Part shown: positions 52,108 to 61,294 of the stretch, in pieces
Position numbering within the stretch: the stretch's first letter is position 1
How the letters are laid out: the number at the start of each line of letters is the position of its first letter
Source of the DNA: Noviherbaspirillum sedimenti
Lineage (GTDB): Bacteria; Pseudomonadota; Gammaproteobacteria; Burkholderiales; Burkholderiaceae_D
DNA length: 64,000 bases
Direction: 5' to 3'
Assembly: GCF_003590835.1 (NCBI RefSeq)
Contig: NZ_QYUQ01000002.1
Coordinates: 1,302,001-1,366,000, forward strand
Notes under the pieces: generated by a model
What the model was told of the DNA's origin: nothing
The model's input: only the letters and a program-made list of their open reading frames with translations
The model's database searches: none
Position numbers and translations under genes: made by a program

Positions 52108-52994
52108 ATCAGATACACCCCAAACAAACTGGCAACGGCAACCACGCCGAGCGCTACCTGCCACGTCCAACGCATGACGCTTCGCCGCACCGCGACGGTA
52201 TCCCGGGCCGCCGCGCGCACATGGCGGGCGCACACCTGCTGCCGACCTTCTCCGTAAGCCAGCATCAAGGCCTTGTGCGCGAGGATGTTGGCCAGACGCG
52301 GCACACCGCCGCTGGCCGCGTGCAGGACCTTGACGGCGTCGCGCGCGAACAGCCTGCCTCCGGGATAGCCGGCCACATTGAGACGGTGGGATAAATAAAA
52401 TTCAAGATCATCGCGCGAAAGCGGCCCAAGATGATAATGAAAAGTAATGCGCTGGGCCAATTGCCGGATCGATTCGAGCTGCAGCTTGCGGTTCAACTCC
52501 GGCTGGCCGAACAATACGATCTGCAGCAGCTTGCGCTTTTCCGTTTCGAGGTTGGTCAACAGGCGCAATGCTTCCAGCGTTTCCAGCGGCATTGCCTGCG
52601 CTTCGTCCAGGCACAGCAAGACCGTCTTGCCGGCGCGCGCCAGCAGCAGCAGGCGGTGGTTGATCGACTTGAGCAACTGATGCTGGTCGATATCCTTCTC
52701 TGGCGTCAGTTCCAGCTCCTCGGCCAGCGCCAGCATCAGGGCGCGCGGTTCGAGCAGTGGATTGGGGATGTAGGCCGTGAAGAAATCGCTGCCCAGGCTC
52801 GCCATGAACTTGCGGCATAACAGTGTCTTGCCGGTGCCGACTTCACCGGTGATCTTGATGAAGCCTTCGCCGTTGTTGGCGGCGATCAGCAGCGTATTCA
52901 ACGCCTCCTGCGAGGCCGGCGCGGCAAAATAATAACTGGTGTCGGGTGTGATGCCGAACGGTGGTTCGCGCAAGCCAAAGTGATTCATGTACAT
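52104..52994 (-). CDS. mshM: MSHA biogenesis ATPase MshM (ExeA/GspA-like)
   Basis: 296 residues. AAA-type ATPase with Walker A GEVGTGKTLL (about 50-57), Walker B LLCLDEAQAM and the start MYMNHFGLREPPFGITPD typical of the ExeA/MshM family. A C-terminal membrane segment (WQVALGVVAVASLFGVYL) anchors it. ExeA relatives help place secretins through peptidoglycan. Lies between mshL and mshN; the ATGA overlap couples it to mshN. Confidence 0.94.
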   Translation of the reverse strand: MYMNHFGLREPPFGITPDTSYYFAAPASQEALNTLLIAANNGEGFIKITGEVGTGKTLLCRKFMASLGSDFFTAYIPNPLLEPRALMLALAEELELTPEKDIDQHQLLKSINHRLLLLARAGKTVLLCLDEAQAMPLETLEALRLLTNLETEKRKLLQIVLFGQPELNRKLQLESIRQLAQRITFHYHLGPLSRDDLEFYLSHRLNVAGYPGGRLFARDAVKVLHAASGGVPRLANILAHKALMLAYGEGRQQVCARHVRAAARDTVAVRRSVMRWTWQVALGVVAVASLFGVYLI

Positions 52995-53006
52995 GCAAGA
53001 CGCCCG

Positions 53007-54734
53007 CTACTGCAGCGGATTGCGCGGTTCGAGCGGATTGCGCGGTTCGAGCGGATTGCGCGGTTCCAGCGCCTGGATGCGGCGCTGGCTCTCCATCAGG
53101 TCCTGGGTCCAGGCGTTATTGCCATCGACAACGGTCGGTTTCAGCAGGATCACCAATTCGCGTTTTTGCGTGCTACGGTTGGTATTGCCGAATAATGTGC
53201 CCAGCACCGGCACGCTGCCCACGCCCGGCATTTGCGAACGGTCGGATGCCGCTGCCTGGCGCATCAGGCCGCCGATGGCTACGATCTGGCCATCCTTGCC
53301 GCGTACGATGCTGTCGGTTTCCGATATTGCGCTGGATGCCAGCGGCAGGCTGAAAGTGCCGGCGCTGCCGAGATTGATCGGCTTGTCGATTGTGGTTACG
53401 TCGCTGACCGAGGGATGCACGTGCAGGATGATGTTTCCCTCGTCGTCGATCTGCGGCGTCACATCCAGCGCCACGCCTGAAAAGAATGGCTGCACCGTTA
53501 CGCTTGGACTGGTGGTGGTGGAGGTGCCGGTGGTGGTGGTGGTGCTGACATTGGTGACGAAAAACTCGTCGCGACCGACCTTCAGCACCGCCTTCTGGTT
53601 ATTCAGGGTGGCAATGCGCGGGCTCGACAGCACATGCACCGAGCCTTGGGTTTCGAGGAAGGATAGCAAGGCAGCGAAATTGCTGGTCTGGAATGCCAGG
53701 CCGAACAGGCCGCCTGGCAGCGCGGCCGATGCGGCAGCGGCCAAGTCCTGTCCTGCTCCGCTGGTGGCGATTTGCGAGCCGGCCAGGGGGCCATTCGGCT
53801 GCAGCAGCGTTCCCGGCGTCAGGACACCGACGGAACTGCGGCTGCTATGGTTGCCAGCCCTGAAGGCGGCCCAGTTGACGCCGGTCTGGTAACCGTCATT
53901 CAATTGCACTTCCAAAATCTTCGCTTCCAGGATCACCTGGCGCCCCACCGAAAGCTGGGTCGCCTTCAGATAAGCATCGACATCGCGCAACTCGTTCCAC
54001 ATGGCGCGCACCACCACCACGCCCGATTGCGGGCTGACGACCACGCTGCGCCCCTCTGTGCCATTGCCGACGATGGCGTCCAGCGAGGCTTTCAATTCGC
54101 CCCAGAAATCGTTGGAAGACGTCGTGCTGATCTTGCTGCCTTCTTGCGCACGCGAAGTGCTGCCAGGCACGGTCGTAGTGCTTGTTCCCCCAGTGGAGCT
54201 GGAACTGGGCGTATCGCTGATCGAGCCCGAAGTCACGCGGATTTCCGACATGCCCTTGCGGCTGCCGGTGAGGTAATTGACCTGGAATACGCGCGTCTGC
54301 ATGGTCAGCGGCTTGACGTAGATGCGCGTGCCTTCCAGCTTATAGTCGTAACCGTACTGTTCGCGGATTGCATCCAGCGCTTCAAGCACCGTGACATCCT
54401 TGAGGTTGGCGGAGATCACACCGCTCACCTCCGGATGCACCAGCATGCTGTAGCGGGTGCCGGTGACAATGGCCATGAAAAATTGCTGCGCTGGCACCGC
54501 ATTGAATGCCAGGCTGAAACGCTCTTCCAGCGGCTTGCTCGGCTTGGGGATTTCGATATTCAGCGGCGGCAGCAGTGCCGCCGACACCGCATCACGATCC
54601 GCCGGACGGGCCTTGCTTGCAGTCGCGGCCTTGGCAATTTCCGCGTTGATCGCATCATAGGTGTCGCGCCTGGAGGCAACGGAGCCGCAGCCGGCCAGGC
54701 TAACGATTACGAGACTTGAAATTATTTTATGCAT
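53007..54734 (-). CDS. mshL: MSHA pilus secretin MshL
   Basis: 575 residues. A lipoprotein signal peptide (lipobox SLAGC, C16) is followed by an STN-like domain, secretin N-domains (VFQVNYLTGSR), a Ser/Thr-rich loop, and the secretin barrel domain (VHVLSSPRIATLNNQKAVLKVG, ALDVTPQIDDEGNIILHVHPSVS, QKRELVILLKPTVV). It forms the outer-membrane pore for the pilus. The C-terminus has three LEPRNP repeats (separate entry). Confidence 0.95.
   Translation of the reverse strand: MHKIISSLVIVSLAGCGSVASRRDTYDAINAEIAKAATASKARPADRDAVSAALLPPLNIEIPKPSKPLEERFSLAFNAVPAQQFFMAIVTGTRYSMLVHPEVSGVISANLKDVTVLEALDAIREQYGYDYKLEGTRIYVKPLTMQTRVFQVNYLTGSRKGMSEIRVTSGSISDTPSSSSTGGTSTTTVPGSTSRAQEGSKISTTSSNDFWGELKASLDAIVGNGTEGRSVVVSPQSGVVVVRAMWNELRDVDAYLKATQLSVGRQVILEAKILEVQLNDGYQTGVNWAAFRAGNHSSRSSVGVLTPGTLLQPNGPLAGSQIATSGAGQDLAAAASAALPGGLFGLAFQTSNFAALLSFLETQGSVHVLSSPRIATLNNQKAVLKVGRDEFFVTNVSTTTTTGTSTTTSPSVTVQPFFSGVALDVTPQIDDEGNIILHVHPSVSDVTTIDKPINLGSAGTFSLPLASSAISETDSIVRGKDGQIVAIGGLMRQAAASDRSQMPGVGSVPVLGTLFGNTNRSTQKRELVILLKPTVVDGNNAWTQDLMESQRRIQALEPRNPLEPRNPLEPRNPLQ
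53012..53068 (-). repeat. Three 18-bp tandem repeats (LEPRNP) at the end of mshL
   Basis: The core gcggattgcgcggttcga begins at 53015, 53033 and 53051, an exact 18-bp period, and the first two units are identical. It encodes LEPRNP three times followed by LQ. Copy number could vary by slippage without a frame change. Confidence 0.93.
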
Positions 54735-54748
54735 TCGTTTTTATCCAC

Positions 54749-55144
54749 TCATTGCCGGCGGCCGGCATCCCTGGCGGTCGAACCACCCGTTGCCCGCTGC
54801 TTTTCGATCCCTGGAAAAAGCTTCAATGTCTGCGACTGTCCGCCGCGCACCAATACCACTTCACCTTCGGCGATTTTCGCCACGCGGGCATCGCCCAGCC
54901 TGTCGCCCACCTGCACGGTCTGGCCGCTGACCACCGCGACCCGCCGCCCGGCTGCAATCAGGACCGATTGCAGCACCGGCCCGCTGGCGGCCGCCGGCGC
55001 CGCCTCTCCGGCATCAGGCGCCGCCGGGGGGCGGGTGGGGTCCGGAAGATTGTCCGCCGCCCTGGCAGCAAAGCCGCTGGCCAGCAGCAAGATGCAGCAG
55101 CACAGCGACAGCGCCTTGCATGCCTTGCTCAAAGATTCAACCAT
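54749..55144 (-). CDS. mshK: MSHA biogenesis protein MshK
   Basis: 131 residues. A signal peptide (CCCILLLASGFAARA) is followed by DPTRPP, the family hallmark, and a small beta domain (LIAAGRRVAVVSGQTVQVGD) like that of GspC/PilP. It overlaps mshJ by 16 bp and precedes mshL by 14 bp. Probably periplasmic and a link between the inner-membrane complex and the secretin. Confidence 0.88.
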   Translation of the reverse strand: MVESLSKACKALSLCCCILLLASGFAARAADNLPDPTRPPAAPDAGEAAPAAASGPVLQSVLIAAGRRVAVVSGQTVQVGDRLGDARVAKIAEGEVVLVRGGQSQTLKLFPGIEKQRATGGSTARDAGRRQ

Positions 55145-55845
55145 GTGCGATCCAGACTCAGGGTAAACAAGGTCAAGGTCAGGGTGGCTTGCGGATACTC
55201 ATCCACTTCCATCTTTGCCTTGCCCCAGTACAGTTGCCAGGGCATGGCTTCCAATTCGGCCATGTAGCGCAGCATGTCGGGGTAGCCGCCTTGAATGGTG
55301 ATTTCCACGCCATGCTTGTAGATGTGGCCGGCCGCCGGTCGCGCTGCCTGGCTGCTGCCTGCGGGCGCCGCCGCAACACCAGGACCGGATTTCGGCGCGG
55401 GCGCCAGGTCGGCGTTGGCATCGACATCGGCAACCGGCAAGGTCTTCAATGCAATCAGGCGCAACTTGCCATTACGCTTCAGGATATCTTCCAGCAGCGA
55501 CGACATCCGTTCCGGCGACACCAGGCCTTTTTGCAGATCCTTCAGGTTGTTTTGCGTTTGCGCGAAGCGCTGCTGCAGCGCCTGCAGGCGGGCCCGATTG
55601 GCTGCATCCGGATCGATTTCACGCGCCTTGATCTTTTGCTGCATGCTCGACTGGATCTCTTTCACGCTGACCTGGTCCTGGCTGATTTGCGCAGCCAGCT
55701 GTTTTTGCCGGAGGAATTGGGGCTCGAGCAAGTAGCGATTGATCAGGAACAGCAACGCAACGGCAATTGTCATGAACACGATGACGCGCTCACGCAAGCT
55801 TAACGCGTCGATCTTTTGCGCTAGTTGTCGCAATTGCTGCTTCAT
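55129..55845 (-). CDS. mshJ: MSHA biogenesis protein MshJ (PilO-like)
   Basis: 238 residues. One membrane segment (about 20-39; VIVFMTIAVALLFLINRY) is followed by a periplasmic coiled coil (ISQDQVSVKEIQSSMQQKI) and a PilO-like beta domain (HGVEITIQGGYPDMLRYMAELEAMPWQLYW). It overlaps the gene before it by four bases and mshK by 16. Confidence 0.9.
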   Translation of the reverse strand: MKQQLRQLAQKIDALSLRERVIVFMTIAVALLFLINRYLLEPQFLRQKQLAAQISQDQVSVKEIQSSMQQKIKAREIDPDAANRARLQALQQRFAQTQNNLKDLQKGLVSPERMSSLLEDILKRNGKLRLIALKTLPVADVDANADLAPAPKSGPGVAAAPAGSSQAARPAAGHIYKHGVEITIQGGYPDMLRYMAELEAMPWQLYWGKAKMEVDEYPQATLTLTLFTLSLDRTWLNL

Positions 55846-56519
55846 TGTTTCCCTACCTCGCCAGGACTTGCCGGCTGCGCAGACGCATCCGTCGATTGCA
55901 GGCTGAACTCCACATAAGCCGCGACTTCGCCCGGCACCTTCCCACCCGCAGCATCGGCTGCCTGATTCAATTGCGGCGCCTGCATTTGCAAAGCAGAAAA
56001 AGACTTGCCTTGCAAGACGGGCTCATGCTTGAGGCGATTGATATAGGCCGGCACCAGTTCCGGCCGCAATGCCCTGCCCCGCAAGCCGATTTCGGCGCCG
56101 GCGCCATGAATACTGAAACCTGTCAACCAGACGCCATCGATGATCTGGCGCGCGAAAGCCCGCATATATTCGGCATAACCGCTGGTATTGCCGAATTCGC
56201 CGGTCCGCAATATGTCAGCGACTTTGCGCAATGCAGCCGTCTCGACTTCCATGTTCCTGATCTGTTCTTCCAATGACTTGCTTTTCTGGCGTGAGGGAAA
56301 TGCCGCTTCGACCTGAACCAGTTGGGCTTGCGCCACCTTCAGCTGCCTGTTCGCCTCGACCACTTCGGCGTCGAGCCTGGATGTACGGTAACCCGCATAC
56401 GCGGTCAGCGCGGCTGCACCGAGCAGAATCAGGCCGATGGCCTGCGCCATCGTCACGGCGGAAAAATATTTTTTCTGCTGCCGGAAGATCGGGTTGAACA
56501 GATTGATTTGCTGGCTCAA
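55842..56519 (-). CDS. MSHA biogenesis protein MshI2 (PilN-like, TTG start)
   Basis: 225 residues. The start MSQQINLFNP is the usual PilN-type N-terminus and is a TTG at 56517-56519 that overlaps the mshI stop as TTGA, with AAGG four bases before. A membrane segment (about 22-43) and periplasmic helices follow. PilN-like proteins join the cytoplasmic PilM-like protein (MshI) to the PilO-like one (MshJ). Confidence 0.88.
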   Translation of the reverse strand: MSQQINLFNPIFRQQKKYFSAVTMAQAIGLILLGAAALTAYAGYRTSRLDAEVVEANRQLKVAQAQLVQVEAAFPSRQKSKSLEEQIRNMEVETAALRKVADILRTGEFGNTSGYAEYMRAFARQIIDGVWLTGFSIHGAGAEIGLRGRALRPELVPAYINRLKHEPVLQGKSFSALQMQAPQLNQAADAAGGKVPGEVAAYVEFSLQSTDASAQPASPGEVGKQ

Positions 56520-57466
56520 AGCACCTTCTCCTCAAGGCGCAAGGCAGCCCCCAGCGTGAAAAAATAACGCTGTTGCGATTCAATCTCGGCAAGCTCAGGG
56601 ATCCTGGACATATCCAGCACGGCATCCAGATCCAGTTGCTCCACCGGCAGGTAAAGATTGGATGCGAGATACTGTTGCAGACTGGCGCCGCCCTGCGCCA
56701 TCGGGCCCAGCACCAGTCGGGCAACGGTAATGAAATGGAACTGGCGATCGAAGTGGTCGAGCGAACGCTGCAATTCCAGCGTAATGCGGTCGAACCATTC
56801 GTTTTTTTGCGATTCGTCCGCAGCGTCCAGTTGCGGCAAATTCGCTTCGATATGGCGCGACAGATACAGTTCGCCGGCATACGTCACGGTCAGCAGCCCG
56901 CCGTAGGCGCCGAACGACAGGAAGGCAATGCCGCGCCCTTCGGTTTCCAGCAGTTGCGCGATATTCCGCTGCGCCATCTCCGGGATGTCGATCACGTTCA
57001 GGGGAATTTTTGCCTGCGCAAACAACACCTGGCGCTGCTCGATGATCTGGTTGCGCGCGGCGACGGCATACATTGAGCGGCTGCGCACCGGGGCATTGCT
57101 GTCGCCCGGGATATCCATGACATCGATGGTAGCGTCGTCAATGTGGAAATCGAGCATGTCCTTCAGGCGCCAGCGCATGGCCGTCTTCAGCTCTTCCTGA
57201 GGCACATTGGGCGCCTCGACCGTCAGCAACTGATATTCCCCTGGATTCAACACCGTAGCGCAGGCGAAGCCATCGGCATGCAAATCCTTGCCGATCTTTT
57301 CCAGCTGGGTCGCGGATGGCGGCATTGAGGACGGATAAAAGGCCAGCAGCTCGACGGCAGGCCGGGCTGCGGCGGAACGCTTGATATGCGCAGCACAGAT
57401 CCCGTCATCCAGGAAACTGACGGCAAGGGAACCCGTATTTTTTTTAATTTTTGTAAAAAAGCCCAT
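56516..57466 (-). CDS. mshI: MSHA biogenesis protein MshI (PilM-like)
   Basis: 316 residues from the ATG at 57464-57466 (MGFFTKIKK). An actin-like PilM relative: LAVSFLDDGICAAHI, LTVEAPNVPQEELKTAMRWRLKD and FLSFGAYGGLLTV. It lacks a membrane segment and is likely cytoplasmic. It follows mshQ on the same strand after 133 bp, a distance that may hold a second promoter. Confidence 0.9.
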   Translation of the reverse strand: MGFFTKIKKNTGSLAVSFLDDGICAAHIKRSAAARPAVELLAFYPSSMPPSATQLEKIGKDLHADGFACATVLNPGEYQLLTVEAPNVPQEELKTAMRWRLKDMLDFHIDDATIDVMDIPGDSNAPVRSRSMYAVAARNQIIEQRQVLFAQAKIPLNVIDIPEMAQRNIAQLLETEGRGIAFLSFGAYGGLLTVTYAGELYLSRHIEANLPQLDAADESQKNEWFDRITLELQRSLDHFDRQFHFITVARLVLGPMAQGGASLQQYLASNLYLPVEQLDLDAVLDMSRIPELAEIESQQRYFFTLGAALRLEEKVL

Positions 57467-57599
57467 GCCGCCAACCAAATGAGAAGTTGCTTGAAATTAA
57501 GTTAATAAGTGCTTGATGTCAATGGCTTTTAACCCCCGATCAGCTTTCCGCGACAGGAAGCGCGCGTGAATTTCACATTTGTTTTCATATATCCATAAA

Positions 57600-60500
57600 T
57601 CAATACATTTCCCGCATGTAAATTGCCGCCCCACCCTTGTACACGCCGAAAGTCGCCCGGCCAGTATTGGCTGGCAGGTAAGTGGGGGAAGTCGCGCCCA
57701 CATCGACACTTCCCTGATTATTTGCGCCTGGTTTGGACAGAATCATTAACCCGGCACCATTGACAATGGTCGGCGCCGTCGGCACGGTTTCGCCGCTATT
57801 CAGATTGCGCTGGTAATTATCGAGCGTCATCACGGGAACCGTCTCGCTGTCATCCTCATTCGTGATGAAGGTCATGCCGTTCCAGTACTGCACCTTCACG
57901 GGAAGCGGTAGCGCCAGCAGTTCTGACCCATGCGCCGTACCGATTCGCAGCCGCCCATAGCGCATCTGGGTACTGCCAATCGAGGCGTGATCCTTGCCCG
58001 TAACCCCATCCGTGTCAATGTCAAAGGCTCCCATGGCCACGCCGTCGCCATCCACCGGCGCGACTCCAATATGCAGGGCGGCATAGGGGCCGTCGCGCAC
58101 TGCGCGCGTCATCGTCAGTGGCGCCACGATATCCGCACTGCCGTAACTGAAAGAACCGCTGGCGGCCACCGAGGTATCCAGCCGCCCGTTCAGATAGCTT
58201 GGCGCTACCGTATCCACCGCGCCAAATCGCAAAGGATTGCCGCTCGCGGCCGGATTTAATTTGACATAGGCGCCGGCGTAATTTTGGGTGATATCGCCAT
58301 TTTTAGCCTTGGCGCTCAGAGCGAATTGTGCATCCATGCGCTCCCCCATGTAGGTGAAGGTGCATCCATCGCAAGCAATATCCGCCCGATTCAGAATCCG
58401 CGCATTCGGATCCGGGTCCAGCGTCACATCGAAGTGGTGCGGGTAAAAGCGACCGATATTACCGCTGACGGTGCCAACAATGTCCACGCCGGTGCTCAGG
58501 TAGTTGCCGCTTGCCAGCCTCGGCGTGAGCTTGATGATGCCGACCTCATTCCAGGTAAATGCGGTGCCAGTCGCAACCCCGTCGGAAAATGCGTCGAAGG
58601 CGCCATTGACTCCAGGATTGTTCGTCAGAGCGGGGTCGACGATCAGTGCCGCGCTCAGCTTGACGCTTTCTGGCGAGGTTTCTTTACCGAAATTCGGTGT
58701 AGCATCGCCCAGCGCGTTTTTGGCCGTCACCGTCACGCTGAAATTGTCGCCTGCCTGCACGAACTTCGCGCCAGCGGCATTGGCTGCTGCCGGGTTTTCC
58801 AGGTTGTCGCTGCTGCGCTTGATTGCCGACAGGGTAAAACCAGCCGGATAGGCGACAAAACCGCCGACGCCGTGCGTACTTCCCGCATCGGTCGCAGTCG
58901 CGTCCAGCGTCACCCTGCCGACATCGGGATAATTCACACTGAAGGTGGCAATGCCGTTCTTGTCGAAATTCAGGGAGATCGCCGTAGGCGAAGCAGATGA
59001 CTTGCTGATCGCCGTATTATTGATGCTTACTTGCGCGGTGCCGCTCGACGGATTGGTATAGCTGGAATAAAAATTGACGGCGACAGTCTTGTTTTTAAAA
59101 GAAGCCGTACTGCAGGAATCATCGGTCGCCTTGATGGTCGCCGAGGCTGTGCCAGTCGCGGCGGGAAAATTGGGCAGGCTCAATGTCAGCCCCGCCTTGC
59201 TGAAAACCATGCTGCAACTGGCGCTACCGGTAACCCGGTTCAGGCAGCTCACCGCCGGCGAGCCAAGCGGCGCCGGCGACAAACCCGTGGCATTCAAGTT
59301 ATCGGTTCCGGCGGCCGACGGATTCACGGTGCCGGTGGTCGAACCGGAGGCGCCGATGGCGAACCCGCTGCCGTTGGGGAACAACGTCCCCGTGACTCCA
59401 CCGCCAGTATACAAAGTATTGCAGGCCGCGTCGGCACAGGCCTTGACGGTGACCGTCTCAGGTGCGCATGTCACTCCCGCACCATCATGCTCAATCTGGA
59501 TATGATGCGGCGCGGATGACGCCGCTCGCAGGGCGATCGAGACTGTAGCGCCCCTGTCGGCGTTCTGGGATGCTGTCGCTGTTTTTGTGCCGGTAGCTCC
59601 GGGTACGCCCAGCAACAAGTCGTTCATTACCATGCTTACGCCATCTTTATTGGCTTTTCTGGAAAGTATTTCCACACGCCTGGTCATGCCTGCTGGCGCG
59701 GCCCAGCTGCTGGCGCTGGCAAATTCATGCACCGTCACCAGCATGGCGCCGGCCTGCGTAGGCGTTATGCTTGGCGCGACATGGTCCTTTGAGCTGGCAG
59801 TTGTCGCAACGGCAGATACGTCGACCGGATTTACATTGACAACCCCGCTGTAAGTCAGAATGCCGGCGACCGCGCCGGCCTGGCTGCTGGAGAGCGTCCA
59901 GCTATAACTGGCCGGCTCGCTGGCGCCCGCCACCCGATAATAAGTCGAAACAATGCTGGAATTACTGGACGTCTGCTGCTGCGACTGAATCAGCGTCCAG
60001 CCGGCAGGCCCGGCAATCGGCACCGAACTTGGCACTGTTGCCACCGCCGCGATCATCACGTCGCCGGCGGCGGTCCCGGCCGGAACATTGATGGTCAGCG
60101 TCGATGCCGGCTGCAATGCCATCAACACGCCGTGGCTTTCCACCGGCAGCGACACTGTGGTGGTAAAAGGCCCGACGGTAGCCGCAGTTGCCTGGGATTT
60201 ATGATACAAGGCGATGCGCGTACCCATGGCCAGCGACGAATTCGAATAAATGCGCCGGGTCCAGCCGCTTGGTGTATTCAAGGTCATATTGCCGGCCAGG
60301 TGCGCCGCAAACAGCAAGTACGTATTGGCAAAGGTGGTGGTCATGCTGCCGGTGCCGACCGTCGTCGAAGCACCCGCATATTTTTCCGCATAGCTGCCAT
60401 CGAAGGGGTCGCCAAGATCGACGCCGCGAAAGCTGAGACACCTGGCGATGATCGTGCTGCCCCCCGGGTGCGTGATCAGCGGGTTCGGCTCGCTGGCGCC

Positions 60501-60851
60501 GGATATCTTGTAAAACAGCGAGGCCCGATGGGTGGGTGTGCCGGCCAGCGAATAGCGCATGGTCCAGCCGGCAGGCATGCTGTGTGCCACGTTATCCCGC
60601 GATTCCACCTGACAAATCAGCAAATCGCCGCTACTCACCAATCCTGACAACGATACCGTGACATTGCCGCTGGCGGCCGAAACCGCGCTGCCCATCGCGC
60701 TATAGCTGATGGACGCCGTGCGCGCAGCAGCCGAACTTGCGGCCTTAAAGCTGATCGCCGCCTGCACGCTTTGCACATGCAGTAGCATCAGCACCACCCA
60801 GCAAAACAAGACGCCCTTGATTGACTGGTGCAGACGAGTCATGTTTTTCAT
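57600..60851 (-). CDS. mshQ: MshQ-like large exported protein
   Basis: 1083 residues from the ATG at 60849-60851 (GGGGAAG before it). A signal peptide (GVLFCWVVLMLLHVQSVQA) is followed by repeated beta modules rich in Ser/Thr/Ala, then the conserved MshQ/DUF6701 part beginning at HHIQIEHDGAGVTCAPE with several Cys pairs (VKACADAACN, IACDGCTF). It ends in a beta domain (ATFGVYKGGAAIYMREMY). Its size and place after the minor pilins suggest a tip adhesin or surface component; this is inferred. Confidence 0.88.
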   Translation of the reverse strand: MKNMTRLHQSIKGVLFCWVVLMLLHVQSVQAAISFKAASSAAARTASISYSAMGSAVSAASGNVTVSLSGLVSSGDLLICQVESRDNVAHSMPAGWTMRYSLAGTPTHRASLFYKISGASEPNPLITHPGGSTIIARCLSFRGVDLGDPFDGSYAEKYAGASTTVGTGSMTTTFANTYLLFAAHLAGNMTLNTPSGWTRRIYSNSSLAMGTRIALYHKSQATAATVGPFTTTVSLPVESHGVLMALQPASTLTINVPAGTAAGDVMIAAVATVPSSVPIAGPAGWTLIQSQQQTSSNSSIVSTYYRVAGASEPASYSWTLSSSQAGAVAGILTYSGVVNVNPVDVSAVATTASSKDHVAPSITPTQAGAMLVTVHEFASASSWAAPAGMTRRVEILSRKANKDGVSMVMNDLLLGVPGATGTKTATASQNADRGATVSIALRAASSAPHHIQIEHDGAGVTCAPETVTVKACADAACNTLYTGGGVTGTLFPNGSGFAIGASGSTTGTVNPSAAGTDNLNATGLSPAPLGSPAVSCLNRVTGSASCSMVFSKAGLTLSLPNFPAATGTASATIKATDDSCSTASFKNKTVAVNFYSSYTNPSSGTAQVSINNTAISKSSASPTAISLNFDKNGIATFSVNYPDVGRVTLDATATDAGSTHGVGGFVAYPAGFTLSAIKRSSDNLENPAAANAAGAKFVQAGDNFSVTVTAKNALGDATPNFGKETSPESVKLSAALIVDPALTNNPGVNGAFDAFSDGVATGTAFTWNEVGIIKLTPRLASGNYLSTGVDIVGTVSGNIGRFYPHHFDVTLDPDPNARILNRADIACDGCTFTYMGERMDAQFALSAKAKNGDITQNYAGAYVKLNPAASGNPLRFGAVDTVAPSYLNGRLDTSVAASGSFSYGSADIVAPLTMTRAVRDGPYAALHIGVAPVDGDGVAMGAFDIDTDGVTGKDHASIGSTQMRYGRLRIGTAHGSELLALPLPVKVQYWNGMTFITNEDDSETVPVMTLDNYQRNLNSGETVPTAPTIVNGAGLMILSKPGANNQGSVDVGATSPTYLPANTGRATFGVYKGGAAIYMREMY

Positions 60852-60873
60852 ATCTTCCCCATCGCGCCTGATG

Positions 60874-61287
60874 TCATTGTTCCACCGCCGCATGCAACTG
60901 CCTTTGCACGAAATTCGGGCTACCGGCAGTGCCAATCGACGCCGTCGAAGTAATCTGATACATGTTGCCGACCGTATCCCCTTCGGTGAAACTGCTTTTG
61001 ACGCATTGCACATTCACGGCAATGCCGGCAAGCGCGCCGCCCAGGCTCAGCGACGTGTTGGCACTGCAGGCCGCATTGCGCAATATCTGGAAGCTGGCCC
61101 ACTCGATGCCGGCGCGCGCCGCCTGATAAGTCTTCGAACCATTGACATCCTGGGCCGACGTCGTGTGCTGGACCGAAGAAAAAAACACCATGGCGGCGCC
61201 CAGGGATGCCAGCACCACCAGCAGGAAAATCGCCGACACCAGGGCGAAACCGCGTTGCGCCGGCCGCACTGCCGGATGTATTTGCAT
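60874..61287 (-). CDS. mshP: MSHA biogenesis protein MshP
   Basis: 137 residues from the ATG at 61285-61287, seven bases after the mshO stop. The N-terminus RGFALVSAIFLLVVLASLGAA is a PilX-like prepilin/membrane helix without the usual Glu5. The remainder is a small domain with two Cys (NAACSAN, NVQCV). Probably a minor pilin. Next to mshO and mshQ. Confidence 0.88.
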   Translation of the reverse strand: MQIHPAVRPAQRGFALVSAIFLLVVLASLGAAMVFFSSVQHTTSAQDVNGSKTYQAARAGIEWASFQILRNAACSANTSLSLGGALAGIAVNVQCVKSSFTEGDTVGNMYQITSTASIGTAGSPNFVQRQLHAAVEQ

Positions 61288-61294
61288 GTTTTGT

